From contig PWPR01000119.1 in NCBI GenBank assembly GCA_003557085.1, forward strand, positions 1-5,015: a stretch of 5,015 nt of DNA, read 5' to 3'. The notes beneath the pieces are model-generated. The model had not been told where the DNA came from and made no database searches. It saw only the letters and a program-made list of their open reading frames with translations. Both the position numbers and the translations under genes were made by a program. Origin of the DNA: Clostridia bacterium (GTDB lineage: Bacteria > Bacillota > UBA994 > PWPR01). Positions 1-5,015 of this stretch are shown one piece after another; the first letter of the stretch is position 1; every line of letters begins with the position of its first letter.

Positions 1-212
1 AAGAATATCTTAGACGTTTAGACTTAATAACAGAGCTAGAGGCAAATGATAAACTTTTCTTGTTTAGACCTGAAGTACAAGATTTAACAAGTAGATACGG
101 AAGAGACCCGAAATCTTTAGAAGAGTTATATTATGAAGGATATAATCAAGCAATAAGCAAAATAGTCCAGTTGAAGCAGTGGATTTCAAACATCCAAAAA
201 AGCCAACTTTAA
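1..212 (+). CDS. Patatin-like phospholipase family protein, C-terminal fragment
   Basis: This is the 3' end of a gene that enters from the left edge. The frame starting at base 3 stays open for 69 codons and stops with TAA at 210-212. The fragment begins EYLRRLDLITELEANDKL, then has LFLFRP and, later, RDPKSLEELYYEGYNQA. This order (a YxxxLDLIxxLE helix, an F/V-x-RP strand, then a DPxxLEELYxxGY helix) resembles the C-terminal tail of bacterial patatin-like serine lipid hydrolases of the YjjU type, which cleave acyl esters with a Ser-Asp dyad. The catalytic GxSxG and DG[AG] motifs would lie upstream of the window, so activity cannot be judged. The gene converges on the MATE gene and is followed by a candidate terminator. 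The family call rests on remembered similarity of the tail only; the reading frame itself is well supported. Confidence 0.72.
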   Translation, partial: EYLRRLDLITELEANDKLFLFRPEVQDLTSRYGRDPKSLEELYYEGYNQAISKIVQLKQWISNIQKSQL

Positions 213-265
213 AGAGGGTGGTAAAAATGGCTTCTATACTATTATTAATCATCCTCTTTTCTCTT
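211..265 (+). terminator. Candidate intrinsic terminator of the patatin-like gene
   Basis: Directly after the TAA stop, bases 211-222 (AAAGAGGGTGGT) can pair with 248-259 (ATCATCCTCTTT) over 12 positions, two of them G-U. A T-rich run follows (TTTTCTCTTTTATT, 257-270). On the minus strand the two G-U pairs become A-C mismatches, which favours a plus-strand RNA. The loop is long, about 25 nt, which weakens the call. The 5' arm also looks like a Shine-Dalgarno site for a 20-codon frame starting at 227, so the two readings compete. Confidence 0.4.
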
Positions 266-289
266 TTATTGCCACACCTTCAACTGTAG
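227..289 (+). CDS. Possible 20-residue hydrophobic peptide (doubtful)
   Basis: An ATG at 227-229 opens a 20-codon frame ending with TAG at 287-289. It reads MASILLLIILFSLLLPHLQL, which is almost entirely hydrophobic. The purine-rich GAGGGTGG (214-221) sits 5 nt upstream and could serve as a ribosome binding site. That same stretch is the 5' arm of the candidate terminator, and the frame runs through the 3' arm and T tract, where a T-rich sequence gives Leu/Ile/Phe codons by composition. The peptide is therefore more likely a by-product of the terminator than a gene. No family was recognised. Confidence 0.15.
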   Translation: MASILLLIILFSLLLPHLQL

Positions 290-497
290 CTATCAATGAG
301 ACTCCAATTACCATAAAACACTATGTCCATAGATTTTTTTCATCAGCATTATTTTTCTCATCGCTTTTGGCTGCATAGTATACTATACTAACTTTAGAAT
401 CATAAGCTAAATCGACTGCATAATCACAACAAACCACTCTAGCGTGCTCTAAGGTAAAATAAAAATGGTGCAGGTAAGTGGTCCTAAAGAAATGCAT
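249..497 (-). pseudogene. Small minus-strand frame interrupted by an in-frame TAG
   Basis: An ATG at 497 opens 58 codons ending with TAG at 321-323. After that amber codon the same frame continues for 23 codons to TGA at 249-251. The first part contains LEHARVVCCDYAVDLAYDSK, then a short charged stretch (SDEKNNADEKN) and LWT. Past the stop comes CFMVIGVSLIATVEGVAIKEKRG, which reads like a single membrane span closed by positive charges. A charged linker leading into a span is a sensible protein order, so one nonsense mutation (for example TAT or TAC to TAG) could have broken a small membrane protein. Against a live gene: no good ribosome binding site precedes 497, and the MATE terminator lies upstream. 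The internal ATG at 312 could still start the final 21 codons alone. No family was recognised; this may be an intergenic coincidence. Confidence 0.3.
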
Positions 498-529
498 AGC
501 TAGGTGATATAAGGCCTACCTTAATGCTA

Positions 530-566
530 ATTTAAAAATAATAAGAGACTTCTAAAAGAAGCCCCT
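530..566 (-). terminator. Intrinsic terminator of the MATE gene
   Basis: On the minus strand, GGGGCTTC (565-558) and GAAGTCTC (552-545) form an 8-bp stem with two G-U pairs around a 5-nt loop (TTTTA). The T-rich tail TTATTATTTTTAAA follows. The stem begins 9 bases after the MATE stop codon. On the plus strand the G-U pairs would be A-C mismatches, so the minus strand is the functional direction. Confidence 0.72.
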
Positions 567-574
567 ATAATTTC

Positions 575-1948
575 TTATACCTCAATTGATTTCCAATCGC
601 CTTTAATAAACATCTTACCTAGAAGCGCACTTCTAACTACCCAATCTATTATAACTGCCACATAAACACTCCACAAACCTAAACCTAAATGGACTACAAA
701 TAGCCATGTAAGACCTAGCCTTAGTACAACATTACCTATAAAGGTGATGCGCAAAACCAATGGAGTTGCACCAGCACCTCTCAGCCCACCACCTATAACA
801 AAAGCAATTGCTTGTGGCAGCTGTGAAATTCCGACTACTTGCAAAACTATTCTTCCCTGTTCAAGTATCGCTGGATCTGACGAATATATTCTAATAAACA
901 TTTCAGGAAATAATATGAAAAGTACACCCATAAAAGACATTAATCCAGCTGCCATTTTAGTTGCCGTAAAACAACTCTTCTCTGCTCTTTCTGGCTGCTT
1001 GGCTCCTAAGTTTTGCCCAACTAGTGCTTCTGCTGCAATAGCAAAACCTATGGCAGGCATAAATGAAACCTGTTCAATATTGCCACTCAGAGTTACTACG
1101 GCCAATGCTGTAGTCCCTAAGCTTGCAACTATTCTAGTAGAAAGCATCATGGTAATACTTTGAATTAGCCTTTCAGTAGCTGATGGTACTCCTATCTTAA
1201 AAAATCTCTTAATCATATCTGGATCAAATCTTCTAAGAGAACTCAAGCTAACATATATCCCACCAGTACCCTTTATTAAAATCACAAACAAAATAGCAAA
1301 GCCAAAAACATAAGAAATACTCGTACCTATAGCAGCTCCTAAAACTCCCAAAGCTGGGGCTCCAAATCTTCCAAATATAAAAGTGTAGTTTCCAAAAACA
1401 TTGACTATATTAGTTGCAATACCTACATAAAAAGGAGTCTTTGTGTCGCCGGCACCCCTTAAGCAGGCTGTTGAGAGAATAATAAGCCATGAAAAAACCA
1501 TTCCTGGACTGAAACCACGTATATATGATGTGCCCTCTCCTATAACTCCACCTTCAGCTCCCATAAACAAGGTAATTCTCTGTGCTCCAATAAAAAATAA
1601 GACTCCTATGATAGAAGATAAAATAAAACCAACCATCAAGGATTGAGATGCTGCTAGTTCCGCTTCTTCTTGCTTCTCAGCTCCTGTAGCCCTTGATACC
1701 AAAGCTGTAGTTGCAGTTCCTAGCCCTAGGAAAATTGACATCCCCACAAATACAGGTCTAAAACTGATTCCTACCCCTGCGATAGATTCAGGTCCTAATC
1801 TTCCCACCATTGCCATATCAACCACTTGGGCAAGAGTTTGTAGTAGCATCTGAGCTATTACCGGCCAGGCAAGCCAGATTACTACTTTATGGAGTGGCAA
1901 ATTAGGATCTGTCCAATTTTGTTTCTTTTTCTTCTCTAGTCTATTCAA
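575..1948 (-). CDS. MATE family multidrug/cation antiporter
   Basis: This is an integral membrane exporter of the MATE family, which couples Na+ or H+ entry to export of drugs or other organic cations. The 457-residue length is normal for the family. About twelve hydrophobic spans are visible in two halves. The first starts near residue 21 (WLAWPVIAQMLLQTLAQVVDMAMVGRLG, residues 25-52), and the two halves carry matching loop motifs, LRGAGDTKTP (163-172) and LRGAGATP (389-396). GQNLGAKQPERAE (311-323) is the usual motif at the start of the C-terminal half. The start is TTG at 1946-1948: a TAG codon lies immediately upstream in frame, GGAGG sits 7 nt upstream, and the next Met (residue 45) would lose the first span. 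The substrate cannot be read from sequence. It follows a strong terminator and ends at its own, so it is probably monocistronic. Family call is firm. Confidence 0.95.
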   Translation of the reverse strand: MNRLEKKKKQNWTDPNLPLHKVVIWLAWPVIAQMLLQTLAQVVDMAMVGRLGPESIAGVGISFRPVFVGMSIFLGLGTATTALVSRATGAEKQEEAELAASQSLMVGFILSSIIGVLFFIGAQRITLFMGAEGGVIGEGTSYIRGFSPGMVFSWLIILSTACLRGAGDTKTPFYVGIATNIVNVFGNYTFIFGRFGAPALGVLGAAIGTSISYVFGFAILFVILIKGTGGIYVSLSSLRRFDPDMIKRFFKIGVPSATERLIQSITMMLSTRIVASLGTTALAVVTLSGNIEQVSFMPAIGFAIAAEALVGQNLGAKQPERAEKSCFTATKMAAGLMSFMGVLFILFPEMFIRIYSSDPAILEQGRIVLQVVGISQLPQAIAFVIGGGLRGAGATPLVLRITFIGNVVLRLGLTWLFVVHLGLGLWSVYVAVIIDWVVRSALLGKMFIKGDWKSIEV

Positions 1949-1953
1949 CTAGA

Positions 1954-1963
1954 CCCCTCCCCC
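1954..1963 (-). promoter_or_regulatory. Ribosome binding site fixing the MATE TTG start
   Basis: The minus strand reads GGGGGAGGGG here, with the GGAGG core at 1956-1960 lying 7 nt before the TTG at 1948. Together with the in-frame TAG between core and start, this leaves TTG as the only plausible initiation codon. Confidence 0.75.
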
Positions 1964-2011
1964 TATTAAAACATCACATTTTATTGTATCATATATTTGA
2001 GGTGATAATAC

Positions 2012-2110
2012 ATGAAATATAAAAATGTCTGGCTATTAATATTATTAATAATTGCTCTTGGTGCTATTCTGTTATTTGGTTATAGTTGGCTTATAGATGT
2101 ATTTACATGA
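2012..2110 (+). CDS. Uncharacterised 32-residue single-span membrane peptide
   Basis: A complete small gene lies on the plus strand between two minus-strand genes. ATG at 2012 follows GAGGTGAT (1999-2006), eight contiguous bases complementary to the 16S anti-Shine-Dalgarno tail, at ideal spacing. The product starts MKYKN, with two lysines before one long hydrophobic stretch (residues 6-28, VWLLILLIIALGAILLFGYSWLI), and ends DVFT before TGA. This is a classic single-span membrane miniprotein, probably N-terminus inside by the positive-inside rule. It starts 64 bases from, and divergent to, the MATE start, and converges on the M24 gene, sharing its bidirectional terminator. No clear sigma-A promoter was found; TATCAT at 1987 is a weak -10 and lies too close to the ribosome site. 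No family was recognised. Possible roles include a small accessory membrane protein or a type I toxin-like peptide, but nothing in the sequence decides this. Confidence 0.62.
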   Translation: MKYKNVWLLILLIIALGAILLFGYSWLIDVFT

Positions 2111-2154
2111 GCATAAAAAGCATGCACCCTGGTAGGGCTCTAATAATGTTCTAA

Positions 2155-2184
2155 AAGTAAAAGCCACTAATGTGGCTTTTACTT
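2155..2184. terminator. Strong bidirectional terminator shared by the membrane peptide and M24 genes
   Basis: Bases 2155-2167 (AAGTAAAAGCCAC) and 2172-2184 (GTGGCTTTTACTT) form a perfect 13-bp inverted repeat around a 4-base loop (TAAT). A-rich and T-rich flanks supply a U tract in both directions. The minus-strand M24 stop codon (2179-2181) lies inside one arm, so the stem covers the last codons of that gene. It would end the CapA-M24 transcript on the minus strand and the 32-codon gene on the plus strand. Confidence 0.9.
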
Positions 2185-3465
2185 GATTATATGGAACTCT
2201 TCTTGTCTTCCGCCTAGGTAATAAACCTTTTCATTAGTAAATATTACTGTTTGTTCAAGAGCTATTCTTACTTCTTGATTATCCCATTCAGGAACAATAG
2301 TTTTGTTGTTTAGCTCCATAGCATAAGCTGTATTATTATAAAGTTCATAATCTCCTCTTCCAGGAACGCCTTCTTGTTGGTCATATAAGCCAATAGTTGG
2401 TCCTGCTCCATGGCCATGATAGCCAATAGGATGTGTATAAACGCATGGATTCAACCCTTCTTCATTAGCTTTATCTAGAATATTTTTCAGTATCTCATTA
2501 CCTGTCAATCCTTCTACCATTTTTTCAGCATGAATATCTTGTAATTTATTAGCATTAGAAAAAGCCTGCATTAATCCTTGAGGAGGTTTGCTCTCATCAA
2601 TTTTAAGCACATAAGCATTTTGCTGAGTATCAGTGCATAAACCCAAATATTCTAGTCCTACATCACAATGAAGCACATCTCCAGGTTTAATAATCTCTGA
2701 GTTTGGGACAGTTTCAAAGCCTTTCCTTATAATACTAACAGATGGCATAAACCAAGCTAATAAACCTAAATCTCTTATTTTTTGCCTAATCCACCACGCA
2801 ACATCTAAAGCTGTTGTCACGCCAGGAGTAATAACCCTTGATGAAAAAGCTTCCTTAATGATTCCATGTGCAATCTCATTTATTCCATGATAAGCTGAGA
2901 TTTCATCAGTAGTCCTTGTTTCAAGCCATGCTAGACAAAGCCTTTCAGCACTTCTGCATCTTTTCTGATATTTTTCTTCCAATGCTTCTCCTAAAGCTCG
3001 GTTTTCACTAAATGTAAGTCCATCGCCAAATGCAAATGTACTGCTAACATTGATACCTATTGACTTTGGATCTCTCTCTTTAATAATATCAGCCAGCATC
3101 TTATACTGATCAACTCTATTATCAGTAAATATAGCTTGATAATACTCATTCATAACTGGAACTGGCCTAACTAAACTCAAGCACTCCAATGTTTTATCAT
3201 CTAATAGATGAAACACTAATACAGTTCTTCTTCTAGCTGAAAGCATTGGAGCAGGAAGTAGCGACATTAACACTGGATCTTCATTATATTCTCTAGCAGA
3301 AACGATCCACATATCAAACTTTTCTCTCTCCATCAATTTGGGTAAGACATTTTCAAGTCTATATTTCAACCACCTATTCTCTACGTCAGCTCTTTCTCTT
3401 AGTGGCAATATCTTGCTTGAGTAATCAGAAACGTTACTTTTACTTAATTGAGTTATTACATTCAT
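2179..3465 (-). CDS. M24 family metallopeptidase (Xaa-Pro aminopeptidase-like)
   Basis: A 428-residue protein of the M24 (pita-bread) family, which includes Xaa-Pro aminopeptidases and prolidases that cleave next to proline using two metal ions. The N-terminal creatinase-like domain (about residues 20-165) includes PLRERADVENRWLKYRLENV and FDMWIVSAREYNEDPVL. The catalytic domain (about 175-428) shows the expected ligands: D268 in CDVG, D279 in CTDTQ, E384 in YAMELN and E404 in IALEQ. The histidine region is unusual: residues 345-360 read HPIGYHGHGAGPTIGL, so the classic HGxGH spacing is altered and the metal His is probably H350 or H352. From memory this variant recurs in a subfamily also found in Bacteroidetes. 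No signal peptide is visible, so it should be cytoplasmic. It is the second gene of an operon with the CapA-like gene. The exact substrate is unknown, and a non-proline role is possible. Confidence 0.9.
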   Translation of the reverse strand: MNVITQLSKSNVSDYSSKILPLRERADVENRWLKYRLENVLPKLMEREKFDMWIVSAREYNEDPVLMSLLPAPMLSARRRTVLVFHLLDDKTLECLSLVRPVPVMNEYYQAIFTDNRVDQYKMLADIIKERDPKSIGINVSSTFAFGDGLTFSENRALGEALEEKYQKRCRSAERLCLAWLETRTTDEISAYHGINEIAHGIIKEAFSSRVITPGVTTALDVAWWIRQKIRDLGLLAWFMPSVSIIRKGFETVPNSEIIKPGDVLHCDVGLEYLGLCTDTQQNAYVLKIDESKPPQGLMQAFSNANKLQDIHAEKMVEGLTGNEILKNILDKANEEGLNPCVYTHPIGYHGHGAGPTIGLYDQQEGVPGRGDYELYNNTAYAMELNNKTIVPEWDNQEVRIALEQTVIFTNEKVYYLGGRQEEFHIIK

Positions 3466-3474
3466 ACCTATTAT

Positions 3475-3481
3475 CCTCCTA
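3475..3481 (-). promoter_or_regulatory. M24 ribosome binding site overlapping the CapA stop codon
   Basis: The minus strand reads TAGGAGG, where TAG is the CapA-family stop codon (3481-3479) and AGGAGG is a consensus ribosome binding site 9 nt before the M24 ATG (3465). The overlap points to one transcript and probable translational coupling. Confidence 0.85.
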
Positions 3482-4801
3482 TACCTCTATATATCCTACA
3501 TTATCTTTTATTACTATTTTAGTGCCAAATGGTGAAGATAGCTCTTTAATCTTCTCTAGAATCTCTTTTCCTTCATTGTCACATGCTAACATTGGTCTGC
3601 CACGAACAGTTCTTTTTTTATTAAACCCTAAAGTAATAGGATATATTTCTATCTTAGTCAACTCACCATTTTCATAATAACATTTTGGCAATATACTTTG
3701 CCAAAATCTTTTCTCTGCTGGAAAACCTTTATTGTCTCCATCACTGCGTTTATCATAATAATCTGCAGGGGTATTTGAATAATCCAGTTTTGTTTTTTCA
3801 TAAACATCATGAGGAAGCTTTCTAACAGTTTCATTTTGAAATACGAAATTGCCTAACCCATAGAAAATTGGCTTCTTATTATAAATTTCTATGCCTCGAA
3901 GATAATGAGATCCATGTCCTAAAAAGGCGTCTGCTCCACTATCTATACACTCATGTGCAAAAGGCTGATGAAAATCTGCAGGTTTCCAAAAGTCGGTAGG
4001 ATTTCCCTCATGACAATGCAAAGAATATATTACAAAATCTGCTTGTCTTGCTCCATCACTTATCCATTTTAAATTTTCTTCTTTATCTTGCTTGTTAATT
4101 TTCGTATGCACTCCAGGGCTTTCCCCTAACACATACTTATTACTACCTATAGCACACTGTCCTTTTTTATCAGGTATTCCCCACCCAGATTTTACACTTA
4201 GCTCTTTTTGAATATAAGTCTTTAAATGCTCATCAAGATCTAAAACTTTTTTAAAATGCTCGCTATCAACTTCATAATATGTATCATATCTTATTGGGTT
4301 AAGTCCAGGCCTGCCTCTCATATCTGGCCTGGCATGTCCCGCGCTACCATGAGGAGCAAAACTTGAAGATGCGGCAATAAAGGCCACTCTCCCATTTGCT
4401 AAGTCTAAAAATCTTGGACTTCTTGCTTCAGCTAAATTTTCTCCCGTTCCTGCGTGCACAAACTGATACTCATCAAATAGCTCTCTGGTTCTAAGCATTG
4501 CTTCAGTACCATAATCAAGTGAATGGTTATTTGCTAGAGAAAACAAGTTGAAACCTGCATAAGATAGCTCGTCAAGTATAAACTTGTCAACTTGAGTGTA
4601 AGTGCCTCCACTTTGAGCTACAGGGTACCCTTTATGCTCGTGCACAAGCATTTCAAAATTAGTAAATTTGATGTCTGCATCTCTAAGGATGTCCCACATT
4701 TTTAAATAATTAGGCTCGTTGTAAACACTCAGTTTTCTAGTAATAAAGATATCGCCAGTTGCTACTAGAACAAAATCTCTACTCTCATCACTGTACATCA
4801 A
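3479..4801 (-). CDS. CapA family protein (PGA_cap, metallophosphatase-like fold)
   Basis: A 440-residue protein of the CapA family (Pfam PGA_cap), named after the poly-gamma-glutamate capsule protein; its fold resembles calcineurin-like metallophosphoesterases. Visible motifs in order: TGDIF with D17, TNFE (47-50), SLANNHSLDYG with N91/N92 and H93 (88-98), SLHCHEGN with H262 and H264 (260-267), GHGSHYLRGIEIY (295-307) and KPIFYGLGNFVFQ (310-322). These match the family's conserved Asp/Glu/Asn/His positions. Unlike capsule CapA/PgsA it has no N-terminal membrane anchor or signal peptide, so it is probably cytoplasmic. Residues about 160-245 form a region longer than I expect between the two conserved halves. 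No capB or capC lies nearby, so a capsule role is not supported. The annotated start is TTG (4801), 7 nt after GGAGG; an ATG at 4798, one codon later, is equally possible. First gene of an operon with the M24 peptidase. Confidence 0.9.
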   Translation of the reverse strand: MMYSDESRDFVLVATGDIFITRKLSVYNEPNYLKMWDILRDADIKFTNFEMLVHEHKGYPVAQSGGTYTQVDKFILDELSYAGFNLFSLANNHSLDYGTEAMLRTRELFDEYQFVHAGTGENLAEARSPRFLDLANGRVAFIAASSSFAPHGSAGHARPDMRGRPGLNPIRYDTYYEVDSEHFKKVLDLDEHLKTYIQKELSVKSGWGIPDKKGQCAIGSNKYVLGESPGVHTKINKQDKEENLKWISDGARQADFVIYSLHCHEGNPTDFWKPADFHQPFAHECIDSGADAFLGHGSHYLRGIEIYNKKPIFYGLGNFVFQNETVRKLPHDVYEKTKLDYSNTPADYYDKRSDGDNKGFPAEKRFWQSILPKCYYENGELTKIEIYPITLGFNKKRTVRGRPMLACDNEGKEILEKIKELSSPFGTKIVIKDNVGYIEV

Positions 4802-4804
4802 TAT

Positions 4805-4813
4805 CCCACCTCC
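4805..4813 (-). promoter_or_regulatory. CapA-gene ribosome binding site
   Basis: The minus strand reads GGAGGTGGG. The GGAGG core (4809-4813) is 7 nt from the TTG at 4801 and 10 nt from the ATG at 4798. The same 7-nt spacing is used at the MATE TTG start, which slightly favours TTG, but the choice changes the protein by only one residue. Confidence 0.75.
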
Positions 4814-4880
4814 ATATACTCATGTCCTATTAATTAGCTAAAGATTTGTAAATTCCTGCATAAATATTTCGATTAACAAA

Positions 4881-4886
4881 ATTATA
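4881..4886 (-). promoter_or_regulatory. Possible -10 element for the CapA-M24 operon
   Basis: The minus strand carries a perfect TATAAT about 80 bases before the CapA start. The hexamer 17 bases further upstream (ATAAAA) is a poor -35, so the call is weak. A second option closer to the gene is TTTACA followed 17 bases later by TAGGAC, which has a good -35 but a poor -10. Either would lie back to back with the plus-strand promoter at 4898. Confidence 0.28.
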
Positions 4887-4897
4887 TTAAATCTGTA

Positions 4898-4926
4898 TTG
4901 ACCTTTTATCTTTTAATATATAGAAT
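4898..4926 (+). promoter_or_regulatory. Sigma-A type promoter of the rightward gene
   Basis: TTGACC (4898-4903, five of six consensus bases) and TAGAAT (4921-4926, five of six) are separated by the ideal 17 bases. Transcription would begin near 4933, giving a leader of about 33 bases before the ATG at 4966. Confidence 0.78.
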
Positions 4927-4965
4927 ACTTAAAGACTTTGTTAAATAAAGAAAAGAGTGAGTTAA

Positions 4966-5015
4966 ATGATAAGAAGAACTAAAGCTCCTATCAAGGGCTC
5001 TGAGATGCTAAAAGA
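4966..5015 (+). CDS. Start of an unidentified rightward gene (partial)
   Basis: An ATG at 4966-4968 opens a frame that runs off the right edge. The first 16 residues are MIRRTKAPIKGSEMLK, a basic N-terminus with no signal peptide or membrane span, so the product probably begins as a soluble cytoplasmic protein. A purine-rich GAGTGAG (4955-4961) lies 4 nt upstream as a modest ribosome binding site, and a near-consensus promoter stands at 4898-4926. It is divergent from the CapA-M24 operon. Too little is visible to name a family; a basic start like this is common in DNA- or RNA-binding proteins, but that is only a guess. Confidence 0.5.
   Translation, partial: MIRRTKAPIKGSEMLK

Noticed and set aside
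64..252. Minus-strand 62-codon open frame
   Set aside because: It lies antisense to the patatin-like C-terminus, lacks a ribosome binding site, and its hydrophobic content follows from the opposite strand's codons.
744..1163. Plus-strand 139-codon frame, and another at 1443-1646
   Set aside because: Both are antisense shadows of the MATE gene, whose conserved motifs are clear on the minus strand.
2042..2060. AT-rich symmetric stretch of TTA/AAT repeats
   Set aside because: It encodes the Leu/Ile run of the membrane peptide and is low-complexity; no convincing operator or origin repeat pattern was seen.
2111..2145. Short CCCT/AGGG hairpin and a GCATGC palindrome after the membrane peptide gene
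   Set aside because: Only four base pairs with a three-base loop and no following T tract on the plus strand; the terminator at 2155-2184 is far stronger.
3402..3677. Plus-strand 91-codon frame
   Set aside because: It straddles the CapA-M24 junction antisense to both genes and has no ribosome binding site.
3479..4801. Poly-gamma-glutamate capsule operon
   Set aside because: Only a CapA-family protein without membrane anchor is present; no capB, capC or capD-like partner is in the window.

Overview
This is an AT-rich, densely coded bacterial window. Strong purine-rich Shine-Dalgarno sites, TTG starts and small intrinsic terminators suggest a low-GC Firmicute, probably a member of the Clostridia or a related anaerobic group. 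The species cannot be named from the sequence.

Layout, left to right: (1) a plus-strand 3' end of a gene that reads like the C-terminus of a bacterial patatin-like phospholipase, followed by a probable terminator; (2) about 285 bases without a large gene (290-574), holding a minus-strand small reading frame broken by one in-frame TAG, and the terminator of the next gene; (3) a complete minus-strand MATE-family efflux transporter with a TTG start; (4) a 230-base gap with a well-supported plus-strand 32-residue single-span membrane peptide and a strong bidirectional terminator; (5) a tightly coupled minus-strand pair, a CapA-family protein followed by an M24-family metallopeptidase; (6) a divergent intergenic region with a near-consensus plus-strand sigma-A promoter leading to the start of a gene that runs off the window.

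The CapA-M24 pair is the one clear operon. The downstream gene's ribosome binding site overlaps the upstream stop codon, and both proteins lack an export signal. This suggests a linked cytoplasmic job, perhaps on a peptide or gamma-linked substrate, but no capB/capC-type polyglutamate genes are present here. The MATE gene lies downstream of the operon terminator and is probably a separate unit. No CRISPR array, tRNA, rRNA, insertion sequence or phage gene was seen. The least ordinary items are the unannotated membrane peptide, the amber-interrupted small frame, and the altered histidine motif of the M24 enzyme. None of these amounts to a convincing new system.
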